Shown here one piece after another: positions 45,051-57,755 of a stretch of DNA of 64,000 nucleotides. The position numbers and the translations under genes were made by a program. The stretch comes from Panax quinquefolius (lineage: Eukaryota; Streptophyta; Magnoliopsida; Apiales; Araliaceae). The stretch is taken from the NCBI GenBank assembly GCA_020205615.1, contig CM035166.1, forward strand, positions 82,389,135 to 82,453,134, written 5' to 3'. Under the pieces are notes generated by a model. The model searched no databases. It had not been told where the DNA came from and saw nothing but the letters and a program-made list of their open reading frames with translations. Numbering within the stretch: the first letter of the stretch is position 1; each line of letters starts with the position of its first letter.

Positions 45051-45297
45051 GTAATCTTAAGTCTTCATTATCTGGTTTCAATCTAGTGTTATTTAGAATT
45101 AGTTTAATTAATTATTTTAATTTCATAAATTCAAAATCTTTACTCCATTGTTTAAATAAAATTAATTTGGTTAAGGGTTAGTACTTGGTATTTTTTATTA
45201 AATAATTCTTCGTGGGTACGATAATCTACTTTACCACTTTATTACTTGTTGATCGCGTATACTTGCGCGTAATTGTTAATTGTAAAATCTGACAACA
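45051..45297 (+). repeat. Element B 3' LTR, last segment
   Basis: Begins with the GTAAT duplication of K and continues to an LTR-end-like sequence (AATTCTTCGTGGGTACGAT, then TACTTGTTGATCGCG) typical of Athila-type LTR ends. The exact end, near 45297 (CTGACAACA), is uncertain. Gypsy LTR fragment C1 follows. Confidence 0.55.
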
Positions 45298-47184
45298 AAA
45301 ACTATACTCGTAAAATAAAGAACATAATAAATTATATTAAAAGTTATTAGTGGACAAGTTTAAAACCATCATATATGTGATGTTGATGGACAAATTGAAA
45401 GCCATCATGTGTTAGTGTAATAACTGTGTAAATGTTCCCTTTGGAACGGATTAAAAATATGTTATAACGAAGTTATAGAGAATTTTTTTGTAAAGTATGT
45501 CAATCGATGAAAACTTTAGCTAAAACGATTTTCGTTTGATGTTAGTCAATTCCGGGAAATGTATTTTCCAAGGAACTAATTAATTCACGAGAATAGGAAG
45601 CCGTTGACTCAATAATGACCCCGTTCCGACTCCAAATGAGAAAATTATGAAGGAAAGAAAATTTAATGTTAAAAACGTAAGTATGAAAAATGAGGCGTCG
45701 GGATTTTATAACCAATTGAATGTCTAATTAGAAAGCTCGAAAAATTATTTTGTCTAGGGGGATTTAAAGTAAGATATGAAAGCTAAATAATGACTCAACA
45801 ACGGAGTAATTCCGAGTTAAAATGACTAAAATACGAACTTTGCAAAGTGGATGTCAGGATTGAAGTCTTAACTTAGAATTTTTTCAAGGATTTCAGCCTG
45901 GCTCTACAATGCCAGTTGTGCTTAGAAATTGGATGTCGCGGCGCAAATTTCGGTATCGTGTTTCGCTAACTTGCACCAGAGTGGCATGAAAACAAAAAGA
46001 AAACCCACCGTGACTGTAGCTCAGGCCACATATTTTTTACAATAAAGAAATTTTTAATATAGAAGGTAAAGGAGATGTTATGGAATGGAAATGAAGATAA
46101 ATATTAATTAAGTTATAGCATCTTAATAAAAATATTAGAACCTTAATGTAATGTTTTAGAGTTGAATTACAAGGATGAAACTAGTTAAATGTCAACTACT
46201 GAAATAAAGTAGGCATTTTGTATTTGTGTAGAATGAATATGTCTAACATATTGTCATAAATAACTTGAACAGTTAGCTTAATAAATGTGAAATATGTTAA
46301 GAAATGTCAAGGAATGGTAATTAATGTTAATGAAAGATAATTAACTTAAGGTGTAACTTAAGTTTAACAAATGGAACTTTTTCGATAATAGTGAAGTAAG
46401 AATGCACCAATACTTGGTTTTGTTCATGTGTCTAATTGGTACATACATGTAAATTTATGTGTGTAGGCTGTAAGGAATCAAGTTAATATAAACTAATATT
46501 AGAAGACGTTTGAGGAAAATTTCTTTAAACCTTTCTCTTATAAAATTATGTGAGATTTCATACTTAAAAAAATCTTTCAAATATTTATTCAAGTACACAA
46601 GTCATGTTTTACCATGAATTTCTTAAGAAAGTGTTGATGTCATTGTTCGGCTCAACAAATGTTAAATGATTTATTTAATTAATAAGAACTCTTTTAAATG
46701 TTATTTATGAAATTTTAAGCTATCTAACGCCAATTGCTTTGATATTGTTAAAAAGGTGAGCCTAAGAATGAACAATCAAATGTATTTAGTCGTTTATTTG
46801 GCTGACACGAAAGGTGTCAAAACTAAACGTATACACGTTTAATGGATAAGTGTTGATCAACATAGAGTACTATAGGCTGATCACCTAGAAGTGCTCGTAA
46901 GATATAATGGATTCGTGGTTTTATACCTTAGAATCCCTTTTCAATGAATAGAAATGTATAACCTTTGGTCGTTTGACCATCTCAGTTTTAAATACTCATA
47001 TTGTGGTTCGAAAATGTTTTAAAAAAAGAAAGTTACAAGTTTTACTTTTTTCGTATTGATTCTCAACTATTTGTATAGTTGTTGAATAATTAACACATGA
47101 TTTTTGATCTTGTTGTTTTAAAATGGTTATACTTGTTCAGCAATTAAATGCTCATTTTTTCTTAAATTATGTGTTTTCAGCTAA
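45298..47184 (+). mobile_element. C1: LTR fragment of the G family, host of B and D
   Basis: Diverged homologue of about 51690-54345 in the LTR of G. Shared words include TTGATGGACAAATT(T/G)AAA(A/G)CCATC, ATAACGAAGTTAT, and the end block TTCAGCAATTAAATGCTCA followed by TGTGTTTTCAG. The start is cut by B and the end by D, four bases after the TTTTCAG. No coding sequence. This is the outermost layer of the nest that can be seen. Confidence 0.6.
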
Positions 47185-47741
47185 TGTGACGCCCCCAAAT
47201 TCTCTACACTTCCTGTAGCTGATTTGGTGCTCACATAAATATTCCATAAGATAATAACTTCTATCCATCTAAGATTCAAAGTATCCCATAACATGTAGTA
47301 GTTCTTGTCAGAACAGTTACTGTATATGGATACCCTCACTTAGATGTATAGATTTATAATCTCATGGATATTTCTTTCATATCAATAATTCCTATCTATC
47401 CGACATTCAAAATATTAATGATAAGACTGTTCCTGAAACTGAGGGGCGCAACCTCAGTGCTTATAGAACTCCCAAGATAATTCAATACCTTCATTTAGAT
47501 GTATAGTTCATATAGATACTGTACTTCTTTCTAACTTTTCTAAGAATGTAAAACTACGCAATTGACAAAACTAATAATATATTATATATTTTTAAATCCG
47601 ATTACATGATTCCAAATTAAATTATTATTACATCATAGTCTGTAAAGATGTAACTAAGTCCAACACAGTAAAACTTCAAACTAGTAAAGTCTTTCTATCC
47701 TCAGGAATGAGTACAGGAACAACCAGGAACATCATTCGATA

Positions 47742-50111
47742 CTGCAAAGGAAAAATGACATTTTTCAAGGATGTGCTACAAAAGGCTCAACAAGTTTTAA
47801 ACAAGTATACTTTATACTCACACTGTATCTGAATTGAATGAACATATAGTTCAAAGATTTTCCACATATATATACACCATTCTAGTTTCTGTCAGTCATA
47901 TAGACTTAAAAACCCGAGGTTAATCTACTTAACCACACCTAGTAATTACTCTATGAAGTCATGTATACTTAGGAGTCATTAATATCATTCTAGTTTCTGT
48001 CAATCATAAAGACTTAGAAACCTGAGGTTGATCTGCTCAACCACACCTAGTAATCACTCCAGAGTCATTTAGTCTTAAGAGTCATTAGTTCAGATATTTA
48101 ACAAGTGATCAGCCTATTTATACCCAAGAGTATGCATATTATCGTACCACAAAAAAAAAGTTAGTGAAGTGCTGCCTATAACTGCCGGTTATAAATAGTA
48201 TCAGTATATATTTGTACCACAAATTATCGACTTTATCATAGTCTATGCTTTGATATCAAATCAAATCCAATTTACGTAAATAAAAGCTCATATTATTAAG
48301 TCATGCTTGAACAATAGGCTATAACCTCCCAACAATAGATATCACAAACAACGTATATAAACAAGTTTGGACAATAAAAATAGAAGACTTGCATTTAATA
48401 AAAAAATTAAATGAAGTTAAAAAACTTGCATGATCGAAGAACAATCTATTTATTGCTATTTGACATTGTTTACGCAACCTAAATATGTTATCACATGTTT
48501 ATAACAGTCATTAGACTGTATAAGAGCAAGTATCTAATCACACAAACTAAGTCAGGGTTGGTTTTGATGTTAATTCGGTGTTCTATTGCTTTATCGGATA
48601 ATTATCGAGTTAATTTTTCAATAAAACTTTATTTAGAAGCTTCATTATAATTTTAGAAAATTTAATTATCATTTATAATATTTTGTAGAAGCTCATAACA
48701 ATTCTTAAATGATTAATATCATTTTTAAATATTTAATTATGATTTTTAAATCATTAATATCAATTTTAAATAATTAATTAACATTTGTAATTATTTTTAA
48801 ATCACTAATATCATTTTTATATAATTTATTATTATTTATAATGATTTTTAAATCATTAATATCATTTTTAAATAATTTATTTAATATAAATCTTAAATAA
48901 TTTTATTTTCATTAATATTTAAATAAATTAAAATATTAATGAATTTTATGTCAAATTTTTAAAATTTATTTATTATAACTTAAAATAATTTTTAAAACTT
49001 ATTTATTAATTATTATACTTTATTTACTATTTATTTACTATTTATTATTATTATTATTATTTAAAATTGTCGCTAAAGACTTTAGCGACAGAAAGCACCG
49101 CGGTAAGTGTTAATCTTCAACCCTTGGAGAACAACCCAATCAACCCTTAGATGCCTACTTTGACCATCTTTAATTTTCAATCTGTTAGCTTTCAGGGCAT
49201 GTAAGTGTATCTATGTTATAATACTTATGTAATACTACAAATACATACTGATTTTGTTGCTTAATTACATCATAACAGGTATATATAAGTGGTCAAACCT
49301 CTTACCCAAACTGTTCTTCAATTTCTGGGTTTTCCAGAAATGGTCTGTCAACGCTGGTCAAAACTTTTTAATAACTAATAACTTCCAGTCTATGTGCTTA
49401 TTTGGGGATTTAATGATTTTTGTTTGTAATATCGATATCAAAGTAAAAAAGTGTGACAATGGATTACTCTAAAAACATCACAAGTGAGAGATTTAGGCCG
49501 GTCAAACCACTGTCAGACAATGTTCTTCATGTTTTCTTGGTTTTCCAGAAACTAGTTTTGTGTTCGGTCAAGGCTATATGACCATTAATAACTCGTATCC
49601 TAGTGATATAATAGGTTATCGATTGTTATGGACTTGTAGTCTATATGACAGGGTACAAAAGTGGTACACTTAGATGACCTAACAACATAACGGTTTGAAG
49701 ATCAAAGCCATCAAATATCTTGTCAGGCCATTGGGAAATTCTGGGTTTTCCAGAAATGGAATCCATAATCGGTCAACGGGTTTTGACCGGCTATAACTTT
49801 CAAATGGTTGATCCTATAGGCATGATTTCACTTCCAGGTTACTAACCTCACGACATAATACAACTACAAAGCTTAAAACAGGTCAAAACATTAACATAAT
49901 GAGATATATGGGCTCTGACATTTGACTGTTAGACAATATATTTAGGGTTTTGGACAGTTTTCTTAAATCTTCATTTTTATGCATTTAGATGATATGGAGT
50001 CATGTCTAACCAACCCATATAACTTAATAACATATTACTTAACATATTAAAACATCAAAACATAAAATCTACCGAGGCTATAAAGATCTAACATGAAATT
50101 AGGGTTTATAC
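47742..50111 (-). other. Putative leader intron of LTR D
   Basis: Minus-strand donor AAAAT|GTATAAACCCTAA at 50111. Acceptor TTTCCTTTGCAG ends at 47742. The branch motif is degraded (GCACATCC). The last exon base is T instead of G. Confidence 0.4.
49070..49092 (-). repeat. Conserved hairpin TGTCGCTAAA/TTTAGCGACA (LTR D)
   Basis: A perfect 10-bp stem with a 3-nt loop in otherwise AT-rich DNA. Confidence 0.7.
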
Positions 50112-51212
50112 ATTTTTTTAGCAATATTTTGATTTCCACTTTCTGATTCTGATCTTGGCTAGATATGGAATGATTATGGATCACACTATAAGATATTTTA
50201 AGTGTATAACTTGTGAGCTTAGTGATTTGAAGCATAGCTATGTATAAACCATTAAAGTAAGGGTTTAGTGGTCTTTAATTCATCTTCATTGACAACTAAG
50301 CTTGATTCACTTATTGATATGATATATATGAGGTGTCAATATATGGCTGGTACGAGTGATTTTGAGCACATAAGAAATCTAAAGACTTGCTCTTATCCCT
50401 TTATTAAAAGATAACAAAAGGGCATTTTGGTCATTTAAACGGGCATAAGGGTAATTTAGCCATTTCTGTGACAACCCAGAAAATCGGATTGTCCAGAAAT
50501 TAAGTTTAAAGAATTAGTTATTAATAAATTAAATTTTTATTAATACTATTATATGTTATGTGTTTATTAATCATTCTAGAACCTAAGATGATTATAAGTC
50601 GGGAGGATTCTGGCTACGAGCTAGATTGAACGAGTAAGAATTTTCAAGACAAAAATAAAAAAAATTCGGGAACAAAAATAATTTTGGGGAAAAAGACAAA
50701 AATAGGCACTATTCACTCGACAAAACCCTAAGGGTTGGGGTTTAAATAACCTAAGCCTTTCCGAGAGTTTGGTATGTTGAAATGACATTCCGTTGAAAGA
50801 TTTGTCGATAATATATCGTGAAAAGTTAAGTAAGCTGATAAAAGTTTTTCTCGAAAAACGTGTAGAAATTGGACGAAATAAAAATGACAAAAAGTACTGT
50901 TATGTCATTTTCACTCGTTTAACTACGTTAGGGGAAAATGTGAAGGGAAACACTTAACGCTAAAAAGTGTTTTTTAGTTTTTCGGAAATCCAAAGAATAC
51001 GTGAAAGTTAATCGGTAAAGAAAAGATGAAATATCCAAAAATATTTGGATTTCTAGAACCGCAATTTTGCAAACTGTCGGACGAATTCCGTAAGATGGAA
51101 GCACGAAGCTTCTAAGGGAAGCTTCTTGAATAGTAAGGAGGTGGAGTAAGGAGGTGTGAATAGTAATGAGGTTTGGGGTGAAATGACTAAAACGCCCCTA
51201 GCCTTTGTTTTC

Positions 51213-51220
51213 TATAAATA
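51213..51220 (+). promoter_or_regulatory. TATA box of G
   Basis: TCTATAAATAGGAAGC; start site expected near 51245, just before the GA-rich leader. Confidence 0.7.
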
Positions 51221-51363
51221 GGAAGCTTAATTTCATTTTTTTAGGATTTTAAAAATCCTTCAACACTTGAGAGAGAGAGAGAGGTCGGATGAGAAGGAGA
51301 AGGAGGAGGAAAAGCTTGCTCGTGTGCAAACTTTGTCCGACGGAAGGAGATTAAAGGAGAAAG

Positions 51364-54343
51364 GTAATCCGAAACCTTGTCTCTTATAAATTTTCTACGT
51401 TAAAAGCATAACTTAATGAGAATTAGAAGTAAAAGATGTTAGGAATGATTTCATATGGTTGAGATCATTGAGAAAAGAAGAATTAAGAATTAGAAGTTTA
51501 TTTTATAAATTTCTTAAGGAAGTGTAAGATTTGTATTGAATTAGAATGATCTGAGTGGATCATATGAATGATTAGGTGAAATAAGTAAGGAATGGTGTTC
51601 TATCACATCAAATTCCAAGAAAAAGTAAAATAGTAATCAAAATATCGATTAAAAATGAATAATGCAAAGAACACGTGAAGAACACGAAGAACGTTGTTGA
51701 TGGACAAATTTAAAACCATCGTAGGATAATTTTTGTTGATGGATAAGTTTAAAACCATCGTGTATAAGTTAGTTGCTTATTGCTTGGTTAGGAACGGTAG
51801 AAACGTTCATGAAGAACGGATTAAACTTAGCTATAACGAAGTTATGGCGAAATTTTTGTAAAAACGAACGAGAAATAGAAAGTATGTAGATGAACCCGAA
51901 TGAGTAGGGTTTTATAAGATTGTAAGAGAGTGTAGAAAACGTGAGTCGTTGGCTCAAGAACGATCGAGTTCTGAGTTCGGATGACCGAATTACGAACGAA
52001 GAACGTTAATAGCGTAAAACGAACGAAGGGTAGAATTTAAGCCAATCGAATGGCATATTAATGGATTCAGAATAAATTTATGTCTGGGGGAAGTTGAAGT
52101 ACATAAGATAAGAAAGAGAATAACTTTGGAACGACCTCGTTACGAGTTATAACAAAGAAGTTATAAGATCAGGAAGTAAGCGTCTCAAAATGAAGTTAAC
52201 ACTTAGAAAATTTTTCAAAGATTAGGGCTTGGCGCCGCAGCGCCAACCATGCTTTATAAGGTGGCGCCGCAGTGCCAGACCAGAGAGCCAGCTACTAGAG
52301 ACTCGCACCGCGGCACGAGAGATAGTAAAGAGAGTGGCGCCGTAGCGCCGGTGTAGGGTAAGACCCAGTGATGAGCTTTTAAGTGCTCAATTACTGGGGG
52401 ATGTGCAAGAAAGAAATATGAACATGTAGTTCACCTAAAATAACACTTAAGCAAGTGATTTAAACCTTTCGTAAAGGTTGAACGTAAATATTTAACGGGA
52501 TCGAAAGACGAAGAATGTAAACGCTAGATTACGTAACCGATATTTGGTCATGATGAAGCAAATGTGGGGGATTGCTATGATTGTGATTCCTTAGACGTTG
52601 AGTGACAAGAATGATGTATAACATTTCAATGTTATGATGAGAGTTATGTGTAAAGCGTATAGACGCTATGAACGTAACGCAGTTGCGATGAACGATCGGT
52701 CTTAGCATACAATGAACCGTATGGCTTCGACATTAAGAAAGAATAATGAACATGGGGTTGATGGGATGGATAACGATTGAAAGCGATTAAAACCTTGAGA
52801 AAACATTGAATGAGAGATTAAGAGACGAGCAACGTGAATGTTAAATACGTAAACGATCCTCGTGAATCGTATTCGCGTTGGACGAACGTTCTAAGTGTAC
52901 AATGGTTGTATGACTTAGACGTTGACGAAAGTAGTATGTAAGATATGAATTATCAAGAAAGTCGTAGCGAACGGTAATAAGATTAATGGAAGCCGATCGT
53001 GATTCAGATAGGAAATGATAGAATGAAATGTATGCGTTGAATACTACCGAAATGAAGGTTGAGTGTACGCAAATACTAAATGGATAGAATCTACACCCCG
53101 TGTATGGTTTGACCGTAAGATAGTGAAGATCAATAATTAAACCATGAATGGTCAAGAACTGAATTAAAGACAATGACGTTAACGTAACGAAGCCTAGTTA
53201 ATGATTAACTTGAATGATCACTCTAAGTATACAAAAGATTATATGACTTAGACGATAAAGAATGAATCTTGAGGTATGGGAATTCTTGCTAGAAAGCCAC
53301 AAGGAATAAGAATTTGACTTAACAAACATTATAGTTTAATGGTTCAGATAGGTTAAGATAAAGTTAGGTTGTAGTACAATCGTAACCTTTAATGGTTGAC
53401 ATATGGGAGTCGGGCTAAATAATTCCTTCAGAGAGCGGAGGTATATACGAAATTGGCTACCTATCTAACTCATTGTGAAAGACAGTGTAGACGAGACGGG
53501 AACTTGTTTGTTGGTTGTTTGTGGGAAACCACTCAGAGTACCATATAGACTACTGGTAGAGACGCGATGTGTATTGAGTCCTAGAAAGGTTATAAGAAGA
53601 AGATAAGAATGTAAATCATCAAAGATTATGAATGTATGAATAAGACATCTCCATATGTCATGAAGCCGTAAACCGGTAATGAAAGTTGGTCGCGTAAGCT
53701 TAAATTACAAGAACGCAAAACCTTAAGAGGTAAAGTTAAGTAAACCAATGCGTAAGTCAAGTATATGACTAATTGGTGTATGTGCTATTTTCCTTATATA
53801 ATATATAAGGATTGGAATTAGCAGTTCAACGTAAATTGTAGCTGTGCGTAAGGCAAGTTTCCTAACTTCATTCATTTTATATGAATGCTAGTTTCTTAAA
53901 CTTCTCAAACGTTGAACTTGAGAAGTCTTGTCTATGTGCATATGTGTGATGTATGTACAATGTGTTAGTATGCATGAGGTCTTATGCCACAATTTTAACA
54001 CTTTGGTGTTCCTATGAGATGAACTGTTCTATGATTGAACTATTCAATATGAGTATGTTATGTTTATACATGAACCGTTATTGTTAAGTTTGTGCTAATG
54101 ATTCTAGCCAGACAGGATATGTATGGAAAAAGGTAGAAAATGAAAGTAGTGTAAAGAGTATGCAACGAATGTTTTAAAATGATAGGAATCAGGATTATTC
54201 CTATTGTTCAAGCTGCTTTATAACCTTTGTTTGGTTATTAAAGTCTTAAAAGAATGTTTAAATTCTTGAAGTTGTTTGTTCAACTGCTATGACTTGCTGG
54301 GCAATCGAATGCTCACACTTGTTTTAAATAAAAATATTTTCAG
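51364..54343 (+). other. Putative leader intron of G
   Basis: Donor GGAGAAAG|GTAATCC at 51364. Acceptor AATATTTTCAG ends at 54343, with ATGCTCACAC (branch A 54315) 28 nt upstream. Predicted length 2980 nt. Splicing would join a ~120-nt GA-rich exon to the last 375 nt of the LTR. Confidence 0.6.
52231..52349 (+). repeat. GC-rich palindromic word cluster in the G LTR
   Basis: GGCGCCGCAGCGCC (52231), GGCGCCGCAGTGCC (52263), CGCACCGCGGCACG (52304) and GGCGCCGTAGCGCC (52336) stand out in an AT-rich LTR. A decayed counterpart is at about 45930-45950 in C1. Confidence 0.75.
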
Positions 54344-54721
54344 TGAACGATGTTAGAAAGAACTTAAGGATCCTGTAAAGATTAAGCTGAACGGTATGTA
54401 GATGAAGTTCCATTCAGTATGTGAATGTGCGTGAAGATCAAGCCAAGACTTGTAATGCAGAATAGTTTAATTGAACTATAGATTAGTTTAATGAACTATT
54501 ATGTATCATTGGTGACGGATAAAAGCCACTCTTGTACGATGTAAAGAATAATGTAATTATCATTATTTGTAATGAACGAGGTTATAAGGTAATAGAACCT
54601 GGGATTTGAGAATATATGTTGTTATATTTAACTATATAATGATGTATGTTTGGTAATAAGTGGGACCGTGACGTACAGAATTCGAGTGTGAAAATAGACA
54701 AGATTTCAGGGCATTACAGCG

Positions 54722-54733
54722 TGGTATCAGAGC
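54722..54733 (+). promoter_or_regulatory. Primer binding site of G (initiator tRNA-Met)
   Basis: TGGTATCAGAGC three bases after the LTR end. Confidence 0.9.
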
Positions 54734-55668
54734 TGATAGGTTAAAAATCTTAGGTATGCGTACCTAAGACTATAATCGTATAGAGGGAGGATAAGAAAAT
54801 TGTTGAGTTAAACGATTTAGGAGGGAGATCACCACGTGATCATATTGAATCGTAATAATAGTTGTTCTGTTAAACGATGGATGCTTTATAGCTAATGCTA
54901 TAAGCGAATGGTACTATGAATTAGTACAGGAAGGAGAACTCAGATTGAGTTGTAAAGGTTGGCATACGAATTAAAGAAAATTCGTATTAGGTAAAGAGAA
55001 AGTAAAAAGTTTTAGGATTTCAATTAAGGACTCATATCAGCAGTTGAGTTGTATGATTCCTTGTATGGGCGGGGAATTTGTACGTGGTTTTAGAACCACT
55101 TAGCTTCTTATTCGATATAGTTGTTAAGTTGAACAATTCTTTGTATAGGCGGAGAATTGTCCTTGGTGTAACAACCGATTAGCTTCCTATATCGATTAAT
55201 AGCTGAGTTGACCAGTTCTCTATATGGGCAGGGAATTGTGTTTGGTTTGACAATCACTTAGCTTCTGGTAGTGATAATCAATGGAATTGTAGGTCGCGCT
55301 ATCAATATGTATATGGTGAGAAGGTGAATTTTTTCTCATGTATATGTGTGATAGGTAGAGAATGTTAAGATAGGTGCGAGTTCTTGAAACTCATACTTAT
55401 GAAAAGTTTGTGACTCATAGTTATATGCTATGTTTTTGAGCCCTAAGCGTATGGATAGTCCTTGATTTGTTCTTGGATTACATATTGCGAAGATAAGTTC
55501 TTAAACACATATAGTTGTGGAAAGTTCCTAAACACATAAAGTGTGGTAAGTTGATGGACTATACTAAGGTATAAGAATGTTTAGACTGAAAACGAGTTAT
55601 TTTCAGTAGACTTAGCATTGAAGGTGCTAGAGAAGATTAAGTATTGTCGCAAGTAAGACAATGAAGGA
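54734..55668 (+). other. Leader of G with an 80-bp tandem repeat
   Basis: No gene is seen. Three 80-bp units occupy 55041-55280. The word TTGTATGGGCGGGGAATT at 55061 recurs at about 55141 and 55221, and each unit includes a potential small hairpin (GTGGTT TTAG AACCAC in the first). The rest is AT-rich and unremarkable. Confidence 0.7.
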
Positions 55669-57432
55669 TGTGACACCCCCAAATTCTGATACTTCATTTA
55701 CCTCAAGATTTGGTGTTCACGTAATCAAAACATTCATAGCTAACTACCCAATCATAATAAATTGAATAATAAAAACATGCCCATACAGGATTACTTTAAT
55801 AAAAACATTATCTCCCAGGTTCTCTAACCTTTAATACAATCATTCAAGTGAGAAAATAAAATTATTACATCACATCATTATTAAAAGTCTATCATCATAA
55901 CGATTTAAGCAAAATTACAAGTCTTCATCACTTGTACATTTCTCTTTCCTTTGCTAGTTGTAGGTTTATCTACCTTCTCAACCATAGCTGCAATAAATGT
56001 ATAAATATGCAAGAGTGAGCAAACAAAGCTCACTTGAAATAAGAATAAATATCTTTACATCATTTGCCAAATAATATGCTCAATAGAACTGAATGATATG
56101 TTCTATTATCAATTCAACATTTGCCAATTCATAGGCTCAATAGAACTGAATGATTTATTCTATTAACATTCTTAAATATATTACTGAGAGTCAAATGACC
56201 ATGAACCATGTCCACAGTTATAAGTAATCTTTTAACTTTAACTTTAACAGTCATATGACTATAAGGACTCCACGTACTTAGGGGGATCAATCCTTCGTAC
56301 AATGTATTGTGCACAACCATTTCAACGCTAAGCGTAAACCCCTAAACATAGGGTTGTTCATCTCAAAGATTTAGAGTACAAGTTACACTAAAGAAAGTTT
56401 TGTTTGGATAATCTTTCAAGGGTAATTGAAGTTTAATGATCATCAACTAGGGAACTAGTTGAATCAATAATGCTTGATAATACAACAATTGTTTAATAAC
56501 AACATAACTTAGAACATTTGAGAATCATAAATGAATTGATTCTACATATCTAACTCATGCTTAAAATAACTATAGAGAATAAGTATTAAATAGAATGAAT
56601 AAAATGGTTAACCTTTGCTTGAACAGTAAAATAAGCTAAGGTTCGAGTCTTATAACATTAGAATGATATTCCTGAACGTACATTTAACTGATAGCATGTT
56701 GGAAACTAAAAAATTGCCCAACAATGTATTATCTCATGCAAGGAATTAAAACAGTAATAATAGAGACGAGAGTTCAAAAACTACGCTCATTATACAATAA
56801 TAGAACTTAAGAAACTTGCTTAATTGTAAACAAGTTAGAATGAATCAATATAATAATAGAACTAACTCAACAAAAGTGTAGAGTTAGAAAACTTGCACAA
56901 TGTAATAAATGAACTAGCTCAACGAAAGTGTAGAGTTAGAAAACTTGCCTCGAGCGTAAGATATAAGATTAAACTCACGATCACCTACACATAATTTTAG
57001 AACCATAATACCTATTATACATGCTAACATATCATAACATGATCATTACCATCCACATTTCTGAAACTCTAAGTGTTTTACTTCGCAACCCTTGTCTAAC
57101 GTTCATTATGTATACCAAATTATCACATAACACATTCTTGATTTACTAATCACTTTTAACATTTTGAATTCATAATCCACATAACACAACTCTGTATTAG
57201 CCTTGCTGTTACATGTTGGACACATTACCATAACCTTTAGCTAAGCCACAAAGAACAACCAAAGTCTGCAGAATAAATGACTTCAAATGTCTCAGAATGA
57301 CCACTTTCATGCAATTGCAGAGTTTTATATGGGATGTCATAAGCGCAATACGGCAATTCACAGCGACTTCAGTAACCCATTTTTTCAAAATAGAGCTTCG
57401 ACACATTTTATTAAGCCAACTAACACGAATTT
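55669..57432 (-). mobile_element. LTR I (gypsy), 3' or solo LTR, cut by H
   Basis: Left end TGTGACACCCCCAAATTC, flanked by AAGGA, inserted in the leader of G. No primer site lies to its left. A minus-strand acceptor-like ATTGCAG ends at 55988, with TTTGCTCACTC (branch A 56016) 28 nt upstream. The rest of the LTR lies beyond the window because H is inserted at 57433. No coding sequence. Confidence 0.65.
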
Positions 57433-57517
57433 TGTGATGCCCCCAAATCTGTGTAACATCGATTACAGGACATGGTGCTCGCGATATAACATACATCATC
57501 ATCTATCTAAGTAACTC

Positions 57518-57563
<46 letters not shown>
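57518..57563. repeat. (TAA)n microsatellite
   Basis: About 15 uninterrupted TAA triplets near the 3' end of the H LTR. Confidence 0.95.
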
Positions 57564-57564
<1 letters not shown>

Positions 57565-57755
57565 TTAACTATTACATACTTATTCAAAATAAAGTCCCAA
57601 GTCTTTACAACCTTTAATAAACTGAAACTTAAACTTAGCGTTTATCGCTACATCACATCATATGCAGAAATATAATTATTACATAAATAATTCTCATCAT
57701 TTCATCTTAGACTTTCCTTTGTCCTTGCCTGAGCCCTCAGCGTTATCAACCTTAA

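Larger units (their letters stand above)
1..45297 (+). mobile_element. Element B: Athila-like Ty3/gypsy, 3' end only, interrupted by A, E/S2 and K
   Basis: Only the 3' untranslated repeats, polypurine tract and 3' LTR of this plus-strand element are in the window; its 5' half lies to the left. Visible pieces are 1-54, 7243-8686, 17206-17588 and 45051-45297. They join cleanly once the insertions are removed: bases 1-54 end inside the same subrepeat that resumes at 7243, and the LTR text is split by solo LTR E and by copia element K. The motif GAGGACAAGCAA followed by TTTAGGGGTATT and TGATGAG is the usual 3' end of Athila/Tat-type gypsy elements (family knowledge). No coding sequence of B is visible, so clade assignment rests on non-coding signals and on similarity to element A. 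Confidence 0.7.
47185..50466 (-). mobile_element. LTR D (gypsy), 3' or solo LTR, truncated by G
   Basis: Left end TGTGACGCCCCC, the minus-strand LTR end, flanked by GCTAA. No primer site lies to its left. Inside are acceptor-like TTTGCAG (47744-47742), an AT-rich block (48600-49060), the GTCGCTA hairpin (49070-49092), about three degenerate ~190-bp repeats containing GGTCAA and TTTTCCAGAAA (49130-49930), and a donor-like GTATAAACCCTAA (50111). The LTR start is missing because element G begins at 50467. It is related in layout to E and F. Confidence 0.7.
50467..54718 (+). repeat. Element G 5' LTR
   Basis: Starts TGTGACAACCCAG and ends GGGCATTACA. TATA at 51213-51220, a GAGAGAG leader near 51270, donor-like site at 51364 and acceptor-like site at 54343. 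GC-rich palindromic words cluster at 52231-52349. Long imperfect repeats around CTAAGTGTACAATGG and CTAAGTATACAAAAG lie at about 52700-53280. Related fragment: C1. Confidence 0.88.
50467..55668 (+). mobile_element. Element G: gypsy element, 5' LTR and leader visible, interrupted by I
   Basis: A 5' LTR of 4252 bp (50467-54718), a tRNA-Met primer site and about 0.94 kb of leader before LTR I. Its genes would lie beyond I and H, outside the window. Left flank ATTTC (50462-50466); the matching right duplication is not in the window. It is inserted in LTR D. Confidence 0.8.
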
